Source of the DNA: Eubacterium sp.
Lineage (GTDB): Bacteria; Bacillota; Clostridia; Lachnospirales; Lachnospiraceae
DNA: 47,554 bases
Assembly (NCBI GenBank): GCA_024698965.1
Contig: JAILQM010000110.1
Coordinates: 1 to 47,554 of the forward strand
Direction: 5' to 3'
Below are positions 33,904 to 42,086 of the stretch, one piece after another (the stretch's first letter is position 1; the number at the start of each line of letters is the position of its first letter). The position numbers and the translations under genes were made by a program. The notes beneath the pieces were generated by a model. It saw only the letters and a program-made list of their open reading frames with translations. It was not told the origin of the DNA and did no database searches.

Positions 33904-34063
33904 AATAATCTTCCTCTTCTATTGAATGCTCATTTACATAATTTATGTAAACTGCATCATATAATCTCTCTATCTCCGCCAAATACATAAATAAGACTGC
34001 TGCCGCAACAGAAAATAAAACAGCCCTCGCCCCTAAAGGTATTATCTCCGCTAAATTATCCAT
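33896..34063 (-). CDS. Very small single-span protein of the Tad-like operon
   Basis: 55 residues, MDNLAEIIPLGARAVLFSVA then more hydrophobic residues and an acidic tail ending EEEDYYE. The ATG shares a base with the upstream stop (TGATG) and its TAA lies inside the start of the next gene, so it is translationally coupled on both sides. A GAGGTG ribosome site is present. One span, acidic cytoplasmic or external tail. Small enough to be missed by annotation. Confidence 0.75.
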   Translation of the reverse strand: MDNLAEIIPLGARAVLFSVAAAVLFMYLAEIERLYDAVYINYVNEHSIEEEDYYE

Positions 34064-34545
34064 CACACCTCTTCCTGGGCAAATACGAGCCCGACCACGC
34101 TTCCGTTTGCATTCCTTACCACATTCCCTGCAAATTTCCCTGTCGGGTTAATGTAAGAAGATGTATTTGTCACATCCCTTGCATCAGTATAGCTGTTTGA
34201 TGTAGTCCTTGAGCCGAGCTCTCCTTTTGTGGTAGACCCGCTTTCAAAATTAATCACATAGTTATAGGCAGTCCCCGATGAGTTACTCGAGTTTTTGACA
34301 AGTATTCCTATCTCTTCCCCATCGTATTTTCTAAGCACGTTAAGCACCTCCGAGCCCGATACGCTTGTCCCGTCATACATTGTAAGAGATGCATCCGCAA
34401 ACTCCGCCGTAAGCTCATTAATCTGTCCGGCCCCCGTTGAAGCCGTATCAGACGCCTCTCTTGCTATATAAAACCCGAGGCTTATTATAATGCAGGTAAT
34501 AATAATTCCCGCAGCCAAAATCAATCCCTTTAAACTGTTCTCCAT
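34063..34545 (-). CDS. Pilin-like single-span protein of the Tad-like operon
   Basis: 160 residues. A hydrophobic N-terminus (LKGLILAAGIIITCIIISLGFYIAREA) is followed by a soluble domain with MYDGTSVSGSEVLNVLRKYDG and a Ser/Thr/Asn-rich second half. The plan is that of a pilin or pseudopilin, but the Flp-type cleavage motif with Glu5 is missing. The ATG at 34545 is set by AAGGAGG; an upstream in-frame ATG lies inside the previous gene. Could be the main secreted or filament subunit. Confidence 0.75.
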   Translation of the reverse strand: MENSLKGLILAAGIIITCIIISLGFYIAREASDTASTGAGQINELTAEFADASLTMYDGTSVSGSEVLNVLRKYDGEEIGILVKNSSNSSGTAYNYVINFESGSTTKGELGSRTTSNSYTDARDVTNTSSYINPTGKFAGNVVRNANGSVVGLVFAQEEV

Positions 34546-34555
34546 TATTTCCTCC

Positions 34556-36139
34556 TTAAAAAGTTCCAATCTTTGAAAGTCCGTCCATAACAAACGGTAC
34601 TACCAGTTTTATAATTACCACCACCGAAAACGGCAAAAACGAAAGCATTTTGGAAAGTGCGGCTTCATTTCTCATAATATGACTCTTCTCTTCTATAAGA
34701 GTCGCCGCATAATAAGCCCTCTCTTCTTTTAAATCTGAGAATGCCTTATCAACGCTCACCTTATCGCATGATATAATTCCCTCAAAAATATGGCTCAACT
34801 CTCTTTCACTCTTATCTAAAGCCACATCTGTAAGCCCCTTTGCCCCGCACTCCATATAAAGGTCCGAAGCCTTTTCAATCATCGTCTTATAGCAAAATGA
34901 AAAATCCTCCATGTTTTTAAGCAAAACCTCTACGCTCATCTGCTTTATTTGGGTAAGAATGAGTATGACTGTCTGAAGCATAAGCACCTCTGTCTTTTTC
35001 CTTTCGGTAAAATTATTGTGCTTTATTATTGCCGAGGCATAAGGCAAAAATGAAAATGTTGCTCCTGCGGCAAGAATTATAAGAGTCCCTTTCCATATAC
35101 CGCTACTGGCCTGGGAAAGAATTATCCCCGCAAAAAATGCTCCCGTTACCGCGCTAAAAAGCCTGCTTTTATAATATTCCATAAGGCTTTTCCCTGTGCC
35201 TTCTTCAATAAAACGCGCCTTCTTTAAACTCCTTTCATAGTTCCCGTAAATTATTCTTTGCATAAACCTCGAAAACTTTTCATCCAAAATCTCAAGCCAT
35301 TTGGGCAAATGCCTTTCTCCCGCTCTTTTAGATACATTAAACTCCGAGGGATATTCAAAAGACTGCACAAGATAAAAACATACCGCCGTAAAGACAAATA
35401 CTATAGCGCTCCCCATAATCCCTATCCTGCCATCGTAATAAGGGATCAGAGAATCCGACACGCTCCTTGCCCACATCTCCATAGGCCTCATAAGAAAAAA
35501 CGGCAAAAACGAGATAAAACCGAGCATCGCAAATTCATTCTTTCTCTTCTTCATCATCAAAAGCTCGCCTCTGACATTCTCTTTAATATAGTTTATATTC
35601 GTAACAAAACCCGAAAAACTTCCCATAGACGTATCCCCGTATTTATCCGTCATCTCGCAAACCATATAAAGCTGGGCAAGGTGGGTTGTCGCTATGCTCT
35701 TTACATATCTTGAAAGATATTCTTCCCTCTCGCCCGAAAGCGCGTTTTTATCCATGAGCTCGTTTAGCATATTTCCATGAGTTGCCATCTTTGTATGCTT
35801 TTCGTTTACGGCCTTTATTACAGCCTCTTCAAGGCTTTTATCCGAAGCATAGCTTCCGGTTAGGTGAGATAGGTATTCTAAAAGCTCTTCTTTAAGCTTC
35901 TCCTCGTCACGCGAGAATATCCCGTAGATAACAAACCTCTGCAAAAGAATGAGTATAAAAAGGCAGAACATAAGATAAGATACATCTCTGCCCCCAAAAG
36001 AAAGTAAAAACCCTCCTCCCAAAATAAACACCGCCGCCGATATGAAAACGCAGTTCATAACCTTTTTCCTTACCGTCTCTTCCCTAAGAGGATAGATTAC
36101 CGAGTAGTGAGAATACATTCTCTCTCTAAGATCACTCAT
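34556..36139 (-). CDS. Fused TadB/TadC-like (GspF-type) membrane platform protein
   Basis: 527 residues with two related halves, each with a cytoplasmic helical bundle and hydrophobic pairs (spans near 30-75, 220-275, 350-390 and 505-525). Tad systems normally encode TadB and TadC as two proteins of ~300 residues; here one chain appears to do both. I start at the ATG at 36139, after GGGGA, giving an 8-base overlap with the ATPase gene; a longer start would overlap by 71 bases. The fold call is by size, topology and adjacency to CpaF. Confidence 0.75.
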   Translation of the reverse strand: MSDLRERMYSHYSVIYPLREETVRKKVMNCVFISAAVFILGGGFLLSFGGRDVSYLMFCLFILILLQRFVIYGIFSRDEEKLKEELLEYLSHLTGSYASDKSLEEAVIKAVNEKHTKMATHGNMLNELMDKNALSGEREEYLSRYVKSIATTHLAQLYMVCEMTDKYGDTSMGSFSGFVTNINYIKENVRGELLMMKKRKNEFAMLGFISFLPFFLMRPMEMWARSVSDSLIPYYDGRIGIMGSAIVFVFTAVCFYLVQSFEYPSEFNVSKRAGERHLPKWLEILDEKFSRFMQRIIYGNYERSLKKARFIEEGTGKSLMEYYKSRLFSAVTGAFFAGIILSQASSGIWKGTLIILAAGATFSFLPYASAIIKHNNFTERKKTEVLMLQTVILILTQIKQMSVEVLLKNMEDFSFCYKTMIEKASDLYMECGAKGLTDVALDKSERELSHIFEGIISCDKVSVDKAFSDLKEERAYYAATLIEEKSHIMRNEAALSKMLSFLPFSVVVIIKLVVPFVMDGLSKIGTF

Positions 36140-37721
36140 CAGTCCCCGTCTTTTCCAGAGCCCATAAAGCCATACTCTCATCAAACTCCCTCCTCTCCTC
36201 ACCTGTCATCCATTTTTTCATATCGCTCCTCAGCTCATTTGATATGGGGTTTTTATATACATATCTTCCGTCTTCGTAAGACATAAGAACGTTTTCTCTA
36301 AAAAACCTGCTGCCGCATCTTTCGGGAACAATTTCGGATATTCTTTCAATATATCTGTGGCCGTTTCTGTCTTTGTGAAGATGCACGTCCACCCTTACAA
36401 CCGATACCACCTGCTGCTCTGCTATCTCTTCCACAGAAAAGCTTCCCTCTTTTAAAAGGCAGTTCCTAAGCGACGATATAAGGGCCTCTGCTGTTTTAGC
36501 GTGATGTGTAAAAAGAGTAAAAAGCGTTCCGACCTGTCCGGACTCTATCATAAGTGCCGCCACCGGTGCACTTGCCACCTCTCCTATAATACTTACGTTT
36601 CCATCGGTTTTTTTGAGAAGGTCAAGTCCTTCCCGGCCTGCAATTTCCGCAGTCTCCCTTAGTGTAACTATATTTCTTTTAGGGTATACATCTCTTAAAT
36701 GCAACTCAAAGGCCATCTCCAAAACTCTTAAAGTATATTCTTTTGGAATCTCACCTATCATCGCGCTTAGAAGAGTAGTCTTGCCCGATCCCTGTATTCC
36801 CGTTACCGCAAGAGTAACCGCGCCCTTCATAAAAAACTTAAGCATCTTTTGCGGTATCTTCGCTCCTTCTCCGCTTAAAAGCTCTTCAAGAGTCTTTGCC
36901 TTTGCGGTATCGAATTTTCTTATAAAGAATGTCCACATCTCGGCAAAAGGAGGACGAGCCACAACAACTCTCGCGTGGTCTTTCATGTCCCCGACAAGGT
37001 ATCCTTTTGCCTCGGAAAGCTGCCCCATCTCACAACACCTCGAAAGCACCCTGCATATCCTCTCAAGCTCATCTTTTTTTATCTCCATAAAAGGAAGTGC
37101 CACAGATACTCCCCTGTAAAACACCCATACGCAGCCGTCTCCCGATACTCCTCCGCTTATTCCGTCTATTTTCATATCTCTGAGTGCATCGATGCTGCCG
37201 AGCCCCCAGATGTTTTCGTATATCCTAAGCGCAATAACTTCAAGCTTATCCCTATATTCCAAAGAAGGATTAATTCTCTCATATATTTTCTCTATGCATT
37301 CTTGCGAAATCGTATTGTCTTTTGCGGCAGATTCCGCTGCCTCTTCTTCCTTAAACAGCATATCCGCCGCATCTTTTTCATATCTTTTCGTATATACATA
37401 CAAAAGAATCTCGAATTTATATCTTGCTCTTTTTTTATTTACCGGTGAAAAATAATCGCATCTGTCCAAAAGACTCTCATCTTTGCCGTAGGTTTTTATA
37501 ATGCCTTCTTTTATAAACTCTCTAAGAGCCTCCTTTGATGCCCCGTTTCCCATTCCCGAAAGCCTTATATGTTCTCTCAAAAGCTTTTTATGTCCGGCAA
37601 ACTTTTCCCTTTCCCTTTGTGAAAGGTTCATATCATAGAGGTTTGATCTTAACAGGGAATTCATTCTCTTTTTAATCTCTTCCGCCATCTCCTCCAAAGT
37701 AAAAGGTGTGCCCCTATCCAT
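36132..37721 (-). CDS. CpaF/TadA-like secretion ATPase
   Basis: 529 residues. Walker A GIQGSGKTTLL at 308-318, Walker B glutamate in SIIGEVAS at 381, and THHA near 405 as the His box. The N-terminal ~150 residues are helical and divergent. This is the hexameric ATPase that powers Tad pili or type II secretion. Compared with usual CpaF (GEVRGGEALDMLQAMNTGH), the arm after Walker B is altered (ASAPVAALMIESGQVG). Ribosome site GGGAGG. Overlaps both neighbours by 8 bases. Confidence 0.88.
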   Translation of the reverse strand: MDRGTPFTLEEMAEEIKKRMNSLLRSNLYDMNLSQREREKFAGHKKLLREHIRLSGMGNGASKEALREFIKEGIIKTYGKDESLLDRCDYFSPVNKKRARYKFEILLYVYTKRYEKDAADMLFKEEEAAESAAKDNTISQECIEKIYERINPSLEYRDKLEVIALRIYENIWGLGSIDALRDMKIDGISGGVSGDGCVWVFYRGVSVALPFMEIKKDELERICRVLSRCCEMGQLSEAKGYLVGDMKDHARVVVARPPFAEMWTFFIRKFDTAKAKTLEELLSGEGAKIPQKMLKFFMKGAVTLAVTGIQGSGKTTLLSAMIGEIPKEYTLRVLEMAFELHLRDVYPKRNIVTLRETAEIAGREGLDLLKKTDGNVSIIGEVASAPVAALMIESGQVGTLFTLFTHHAKTAEALISSLRNCLLKEGSFSVEEIAEQQVVSVVRVDVHLHKDRNGHRYIERISEIVPERCGSRFFRENVLMSYEDGRYVYKNPISNELRSDMKKWMTGEERREFDESMALWALEKTGTDE

Positions 37722-38496
37722 AATTTGCCGCCTCCCTTATAAGTCCTGCGGCATTTTGAAACATATTTTTTCTGACCGCATCTTCTCTTGTAAGTCCCGG
37801 GAATTTAACAGACCGGAGGCTAAAGCTTTTTACCTTCCCTTTTTTATAATACTTATCAAATCCCTCTCCAAAGCTTATCTGCGCTATTTTCTCGTCCTTA
37901 ATCCTGTATATTCTCTTAAGATTTGCCTTGTTATATACAGTTCCCTCTTCACAAATAAGGTAGAATACCTTAGCAGAATCGATATGTTTTGCATTCTCGG
38001 CAAAAATATCTTCTATTTTCAGATTCTCCTCTCCCATGCATACAACGATTAGATCCGCCGAAGAAAGCATTCTCTCATCATAGATATCCCCTGCCGCTAT
38101 AAGCACATTTTCCACTCCGGCTTCATCCGCAATAAGATTTACATATTCATTTATTCCGTTTTGATATCTTTTGGTATTTTCTGCCGGAAGAATATATAGC
38201 CTGTCCTTTAAAATACTGTCACTGTTGCAAAGTATATCCTGAGCGCTTAGTTTTCCGAGCCTTATGCTTTCCGCAAGATAGTCAAAGCCCGTAAGCGAAA
38301 AATACCTAAGCTCCTCCCTGAAAAGATTGCCTGCGGCCTCAAAGGAAAATGCCTCTCTTATGCTTATATCCTCCTGCCCGCACTCCATAACAAGAGTGGT
38401 CTCTTTATCTTTAATCGCAAACTCGCAGGCAAGCTTTGATACGGCCTTTACAATATTCTCTCCGCTGCAGCCCCCGTTTATAAAGACTATGCGCAT
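37714..38496 (-). CDS. Degenerate MinD/TadZ-like protein (second of two)
   Basis: 260 residues. It starts with a beta strand and loop, MRIVFINGGCSGENIVKAVSKLACEFA, laid out like the deviant Walker A of ParA/MinD/CpaE proteins but lacking the signature KGGxGKT lysines. A second strand LVMECGQED and DLIVVCMG follow in the proper order. In Tad systems CpaE/TadZ localises the machine at the pole; ATP binding here is doubtful. ATG follows AAGGGGG. Confidence 0.65.
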   Translation of the reverse strand: MRIVFINGGCSGENIVKAVSKLACEFAIKDKETTLVMECGQEDISIREAFSFEAAGNLFREELRYFSLTGFDYLAESIRLGKLSAQDILCNSDSILKDRLYILPAENTKRYQNGINEYVNLIADEAGVENVLIAAGDIYDERMLSSADLIVVCMGEENLKIEDIFAENAKHIDSAKVFYLICEEGTVYNKANLKRIYRIKDEKIAQISFGEGFDKYYKKGKVKSFSLRSVKFPGLTREDAVRKNMFQNAAGLIREAANYG

Positions 38497-39143
38497 ATAC
38501 TGACCCCCTTTTTGGCCAAAGCATAGGCTCTTTTGACATCAGTCTTTTGAGCTCCGCTTATCTTCTTGCATATAGCCGTTATAAGCTTGCCGTATTCAGG
38601 CGAAAGCTCACTGAAGCTGCCGAAAGAATCATACTGCATGGCTATCCTATACCCTTCGTCTATTACATCAGTAGGCAAAAAATACTTGTCCAAAATAAAT
38701 GCATTCTCATCACTTATTCTTTCCAGATATTTTTTTCTCATCTCCGGCGGAGACACGTCTTTAAGTACAAGGTTCATAGGTACCTTATGCTCTCTCATGT
38801 AGTTTTTGGCGGTCTCCAAAAACATTCTCTCGCATCCCGTTACAAAGTAGATATCATCACAGATATTTAAAAAGCTTATGTCCGTATAAACATCCATAAC
38901 CAAAATAACGATGCTGTGATTTACATCATCCATATATTCACTTTTAAAGCTTTCCGAAAAATCCACACCTCTGTAGGAAACCACATCTATGGCTTCTTTC
39001 GGTCTTTTGGTGCATGATATTATCTTTTTATCCCAGGTCAGATCACACACCAGAACGCCCATTCCGAGGTTACTTAAGACGGAAGACAAATATATGCTTA
39101 TGTCCTCCTGCATAAATCCGCAAATTCCAATAACTTTCTTCAA
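38487..39143 (-). CDS. Degenerate MinD/CpaE-like protein (first gene of the Tad-like operon)
   Basis: 218 residues, opening KKVIGICGFMQEDISIYLSSVLSNLGMGVLVCDL, a ParA/MinD-like order of strand, loop and helix, but with MQED in place of the GKT nucleotide loop. Later strands (IVILVMDVY; IYFVTGCER) fit the same fold. The start is TTG at 39143, chosen because the first strand needs it; the ribosome site is weak. Likely a structural relative of CpaE that no longer hydrolyses ATP. Confidence 0.6.
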   Translation of the reverse strand: MKKVIGICGFMQEDISIYLSSVLSNLGMGVLVCDLTWDKKIISCTKRPKEAIDVVSYRGVDFSESFKSEYMDDVNHSIVILVMDVYTDISFLNICDDIYFVTGCERMFLETAKNYMREHKVPMNLVLKDVSPPEMRKKYLERISDENAFILDKYFLPTDVIDEGYRIAMQYDSFGSFSELSPEYGKLITAICKKISGAQKTDVKRAYALAKKGVSICA

Positions 39144-39154
39144 TTTTTTCTAAA

Positions 39155-39182
39155 AATATACGACGGTTTTTGTTTTGAACAA
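39155..39182 (-). promoter_or_regulatory. Possible promoter of the Tad-like operon
   Basis: Minus-strand TTGTTC, 16 bases, TATATT, immediately after the regulator gene's terminator and close to the TTG start. Modest match. Confidence 0.4.
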
Positions 39183-39185
39183 AAC

Positions 39186-39222
39186 TAAAAAAGACAGTCT
39201 CATTATAAGACTGTCTTTTAAA
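39186..39222 (-). terminator. Terminator after the SARP regulator
   Basis: Stem AGACAGTCT / AGACTGTCT with A-tract before and T-tract after on both strands, so it can work both ways. It separates the regulator from the Tad-like operon. Confidence 0.8.
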
Positions 39223-39276
39223 AAAATAAATTGGTTATTTTGCACAAATTTTTGTCCCTATCACCCGGATTTTACC

Positions 39277-40470
39277 TTAAATGCTGTCCGAACTTACGTC
39301 CTGAAGCTTGCAATCAACCCTTATATTTCGGGTGTTTTGGTAAAATTCACCGGAAAGTCTGTTCGCCACTATCATTCCGCTTTCAAAATCGCAGCTCGGC
39401 AGAAGCATAATATACTGGCTCTCAGAATACTTAGCAACAACGTCTCCTGTTCTTAGCGCCTTCATAATTATCTTCTCCATCTTAGGCATGGCATTTTTAA
39501 CCATGGCCTTTTGTATCTGGTTAAACTCGCCTTCTTTATAATTCTGCGGCAAAAGTGAGAGCAAAAGAACGAATTCCGAAATGCCGAGTCTCGACATTCT
39601 CCTCGCCTCAAGCTGGTAAATAATCTTAAATACCTCATATCCGCACATAAAGACTCCGCCCGGATCAAACTCTCCCATCTCTTCCTTGGCTTCCTCTATG
39701 TCTTTAAGCATACTGTCTCCGTCAGCGGAAAGTATGGCCTTATAGATATCCGTCAAAATCTCGGAGCCGGAAATACCGAGCTCTTTTTTAATCTGCTTTA
39801 TCGCAGTCTCGTAAGTCTCAATTGCAAGCCTTTTCTTACCGACCTTTGCTCTTGCTTTAATAAGATAATAATATATTGTCTCATCCGCATGATAAACCGA
39901 AAGCACATGTATGCACATTCTTTCCAAATCCGAATACATCTCGTGCTTGTCATAAAGCTTTGCAAGCGCAATCGCAGCCTCAATATACTTTGACCTAAAG
40001 TACGAAAGCTGAGTTGCAACCCAGTGGAGATCGCTTATCTTTGTCATAAAATCCCCGCTGTAGATAAGAATGCATTTCTCAAGACTCTCAATTTTTGAAA
40101 GGTCCTCAGCGTTTTCATTGTTTCCGTCCGAAAAAGCAGTCAAAAACTCTTCAAAATCCGTGATTATATCAATATTTTCGTTCCACTTCAAAACGCCTCT
40201 TGCGGTAATAATATAATCATCTTCCCCAAGCTGGGAATTAAGCACTTTTCTAAGCCTGTATGTCAGGTTCTTAAGTGCGCCCATAGGATCGTCCGACTCA
40301 TCCTCTTCCCAAAGATTATTAGCGATTTCTTCCTTTGAAACAATGTCAAATCTTTTCATAATGAGGAACATCAAAAGCTTGGTGAGCATCTCTGATTTAA
40401 TGCTCAAATCATTCAGCATTTTGCCATCCCTCTGCATCTGAAAATTTCCAAATGTATTAAGTGTTATCAT
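39277..40470 (-). CDS. SARP-type regulator with BTAD domain and degenerate GGDEF domain
   Basis: 397 residues. Residues ~1-95: winged-helix OmpR/SARP DNA-binding domain (NTFGNFQMQRDGK; SKEEIANNLWEEDESDDPMGALKNLTYRLRKVL). Residues ~105-245: bacterial transcriptional activator (BTAD) TPR region (MCIHVLSVYHADETIYYYLIKA). Residues ~270-385: a GGDEF-like domain in which the motif is SESQY (349-353) within DVVAKYSESQYIMLLP, so no cyclase activity; it might bind nucleotide or c-di-GMP, or be purely structural. It lies just upstream of the Tad-like operon and is its likely regulator. Confidence 0.85.
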   Translation of the reverse strand: MITLNTFGNFQMQRDGKMLNDLSIKSEMLTKLLMFLIMKRFDIVSKEEIANNLWEEDESDDPMGALKNLTYRLRKVLNSQLGEDDYIITARGVLKWNENIDIITDFEEFLTAFSDGNNENAEDLSKIESLEKCILIYSGDFMTKISDLHWVATQLSYFRSKYIEAAIALAKLYDKHEMYSDLERMCIHVLSVYHADETIYYYLIKARAKVGKKRLAIETYETAIKQIKKELGISGSEILTDIYKAILSADGDSMLKDIEEAKEEMGEFDPGGVFMCGYEVFKIIYQLEARRMSRLGISEFVLLLSLLPQNYKEGEFNQIQKAMVKNAMPKMEKIIMKALRTGDVVAKYSESQYIMLLPSCDFESGMIVANRLSGEFYQNTRNIRVDCKLQDVSSDSI

Positions 40471-40528
40471 ATCCTTCTAAACCCACATAAATCAACATCA
40501 CATAGTGCTACCGAGTCTACTCTGTATT

Positions 40529-40558
40529 ATTATACTAAAATTTATCCAAAATAAAAGT
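40529..40558 (-). promoter_or_regulatory. Possible promoter of the SARP gene
   Basis: Perfect TATAAT -10 on the minus strand 58 bases before the start codon, with a poor -35 (ACTTTT at 18 bases). May need an activator. Confidence 0.4.
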
Positions 40559-40588
40559 AACTATCGGATACTTTTTACCCCCTCTTTG

Positions 40589-40623
40589 GAAAAAAAAATA
40601 ACCCTTGTAAAATCAAGGGTTAT
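40589..40623 (-). terminator. Terminator after tRNA-Leu
   Basis: Minus-strand ATAACCCTTG / CAAGGGTTAT stem followed by nine T, five bases after the tRNA 3' end. Confidence 0.9.
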
Positions 40624-40627
40624 AAAG

Positions 40628-40711
40628 TGCCGGCTGTGGGACTTGAACCCACACGGTGTTGCCACCAACAGATTTTGAGTCTGCCTCGTCTGCCAATTCC
40701 GACAAGCCGGC
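40628..40711 (-). tRNA. tRNA-Leu, anticodon CAA
   Basis: 84 bases with a long variable arm. Acceptor GCCGGCT pairs with AGCCGGC; D arm has GAATTGGCAGAC; anticodon stem GCAGA / TCTGT around loop CTCAAAA, giving CAA (reads UUG); T loop GGGTTCAAGTCCC. Discriminator A; CCA is not encoded. Own promoter and terminator. Confidence 0.96.
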
Positions 40712-40715
40712 GCAA

Positions 40716-40737
40716 AGGGCTTTTATAAAGCCCTTAA
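40716..40737 (-). other. Hairpin just before the tRNA
   Basis: AAGGGCTTTAT / AAAAGCCCTT inverted repeat between the promoter and the mature tRNA 5' end. It may be the tail of a lysA terminator or a structure in the precursor tRNA leader. Confidence 0.45.
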
Positions 40738-40751
40738 ATCACACAAGTGAT

Positions 40752-40780
40752 ATACTACCATAAAGCAGGACCATTTTCAA
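40752..40780 (-). promoter_or_regulatory. tRNA-Leu promoter
   Basis: Minus-strand TTGAAA, 17 bases, TAGTAT, located between the lysA stop and the tRNA. Confidence 0.6.
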
Positions 40781-40785
40781 TAATT

Positions 40786-42066
40786 TTATGCCTTATCAAA
40801 AGGAATTTTATTAAAAATGTCGAAGCAATCAAAGGTTGCAAAATAGTCCTTAGGAGTCTCTGCTCTTCTTATAAGCTCGTAGCTTCCGTCCTCTTTTAAA
40901 AGGATCTCGGCTGATTTGAGTTTACCGTTATAATTGTATCCCATGGCAAAGCCGTGAGCACCTGCATCATGTATGAAAAGAATATCTCCCATGTCAATCT
41001 TAGGAAGCTCTCTGTCAATCGCAAACTTATCGTTGTTTTCGCAAAGAGAACCTGTTACATCATAGGTCATCTCAAGCGGAGCATTCTCCTTACCCATTAC
41101 TGTAATATGGTGATATGCTCCATACATTGCAGGACGCATAAGGTTTACTGCGCAGGCATCCACACCAATATATTCTTTGTATGTATGTTTCTCATGAATC
41201 GCTGTTGTGACAAGTCCGCCATAAGGTCCCATCATAAAGCGTCCCATTTCTGTATAAATCGCAATATCTCCGAGTCCTTCAGGTACAAGAACTTCTTCGT
41301 AAACCTTTCTTACACCCTCTCCGATTACTCTGATATCATTGCCTTCCTGATCCGGTCTGTAAGGTATACCCACACCGCCGGATAAGTTGATAAACTTAAT
41401 ATCGCATCCGGTCTCATTTTTAAGCTCAACAACAAGCTCAAAGAGCTGTTTTGCAAGTGTAGGATAATAATCGTTTGTTACGGTATTACTTGCAAGGAAA
41501 GAATGAATTCCGAATCTTTTTGCACCTTTGGCCTTTAAAATCTTAAAGCCTTCGAAAAGCTGTTCTTTTGTAAATCCGTACTTAGCATCTCCCGGGTTAT
41601 CCATAATGCTGTTTGAAATACTGAAAACTCCGCCCGGATTGTATCTGCAGCTGATTGTCTCAGGAATAAATCCCAAAGTCTCCTCAAGACACTCAATATG
41701 GGTAAAGTCATCAAGGTTTATTGTTGCGCCTATCTTGTTGGCGTAGGCAAACTCTTCGGGAGGAGTGTCGTTAGATGAAAACATTATCTCCTCGCCCTTA
41801 AAGCCCATAGCCTCCGAAAGCATAAGCTCTGTCATAGATGAACAGTCTGTGCCGCATCCGTATTCCTGCAAAATTTTAATAAGAAACGGATTCGGAGTAG
41901 CCTTTACGGCGAAATACTCTCTGAATCCTTTATTCCAGGAGAACGCCTCTTTAACTGCCTGTGCGTTTTCCCTAATGCCCTTTTCGTCATAGATGTGAAA
42001 AGGTGTCGGATAATCCTTAATTATCTCCTCAAGTTTCTCTTTGGTTACAAACGGTGTTTTACTCAT
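40786..42066 (-). CDS. lysA: Diaminopimelate decarboxylase
   Basis: 426-residue fold-type III PLP enzyme that converts meso-diaminopimelate to L-lysine. PLP lysine at 55 in YFAVKATPNP; FGIHSF, the glycine loop LSGGVGIPY, EMGRFMMGPYG, and the C-terminal CENNDKF (active-site Cys of the dimer partner) and YNYNGK are present. It is longer and more divergent than E. coli LysA, fitting a second clostridial subgroup; carboxynorspermidine decarboxylase is a less likely reading. Confidence 0.88.
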   Translation of the reverse strand: MSKTPFVTKEKLEEIIKDYPTPFHIYDEKGIRENAQAVKEAFSWNKGFREYFAVKATPNPFLIKILQEYGCGTDCSSMTELMLSEAMGFKGEEIMFSSNDTPPEEFAYANKIGATINLDDFTHIECLEETLGFIPETISCRYNPGGVFSISNSIMDNPGDAKYGFTKEQLFEGFKILKAKGAKRFGIHSFLASNTVTNDYYPTLAKQLFELVVELKNETGCDIKFINLSGGVGIPYRPDQEGNDIRVIGEGVRKVYEEVLVPEGLGDIAIYTEMGRFMMGPYGGLVTTAIHEKHTYKEYIGVDACAVNLMRPAMYGAYHHITVMGKENAPLEMTYDVTGSLCENNDKFAIDRELPKIDMGDILFIHDAGAHGFAMGYNYNGKLKSAEILLKEDGSYELIRRAETPKDYFATFDCFDIFNKIPFDKA

Positions 42067-42086
42067 TTATTTATCCTCGTTCTCTG

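Noticed and set aside
36140..36202. Upstream start for the TadB/TadC-like gene
   Set aside because: It would overlap the CpaF gene by 71 bases, while ATG 36139 has a GGGGA ribosome site and an overlap like that of its neighbours.
32823..39143. Conjugative or competence system
   Set aside because: No relaxase, coupling protein, ComGC-type pilin or ComE proteins; the ATPase and platform proteins fit Tad better.
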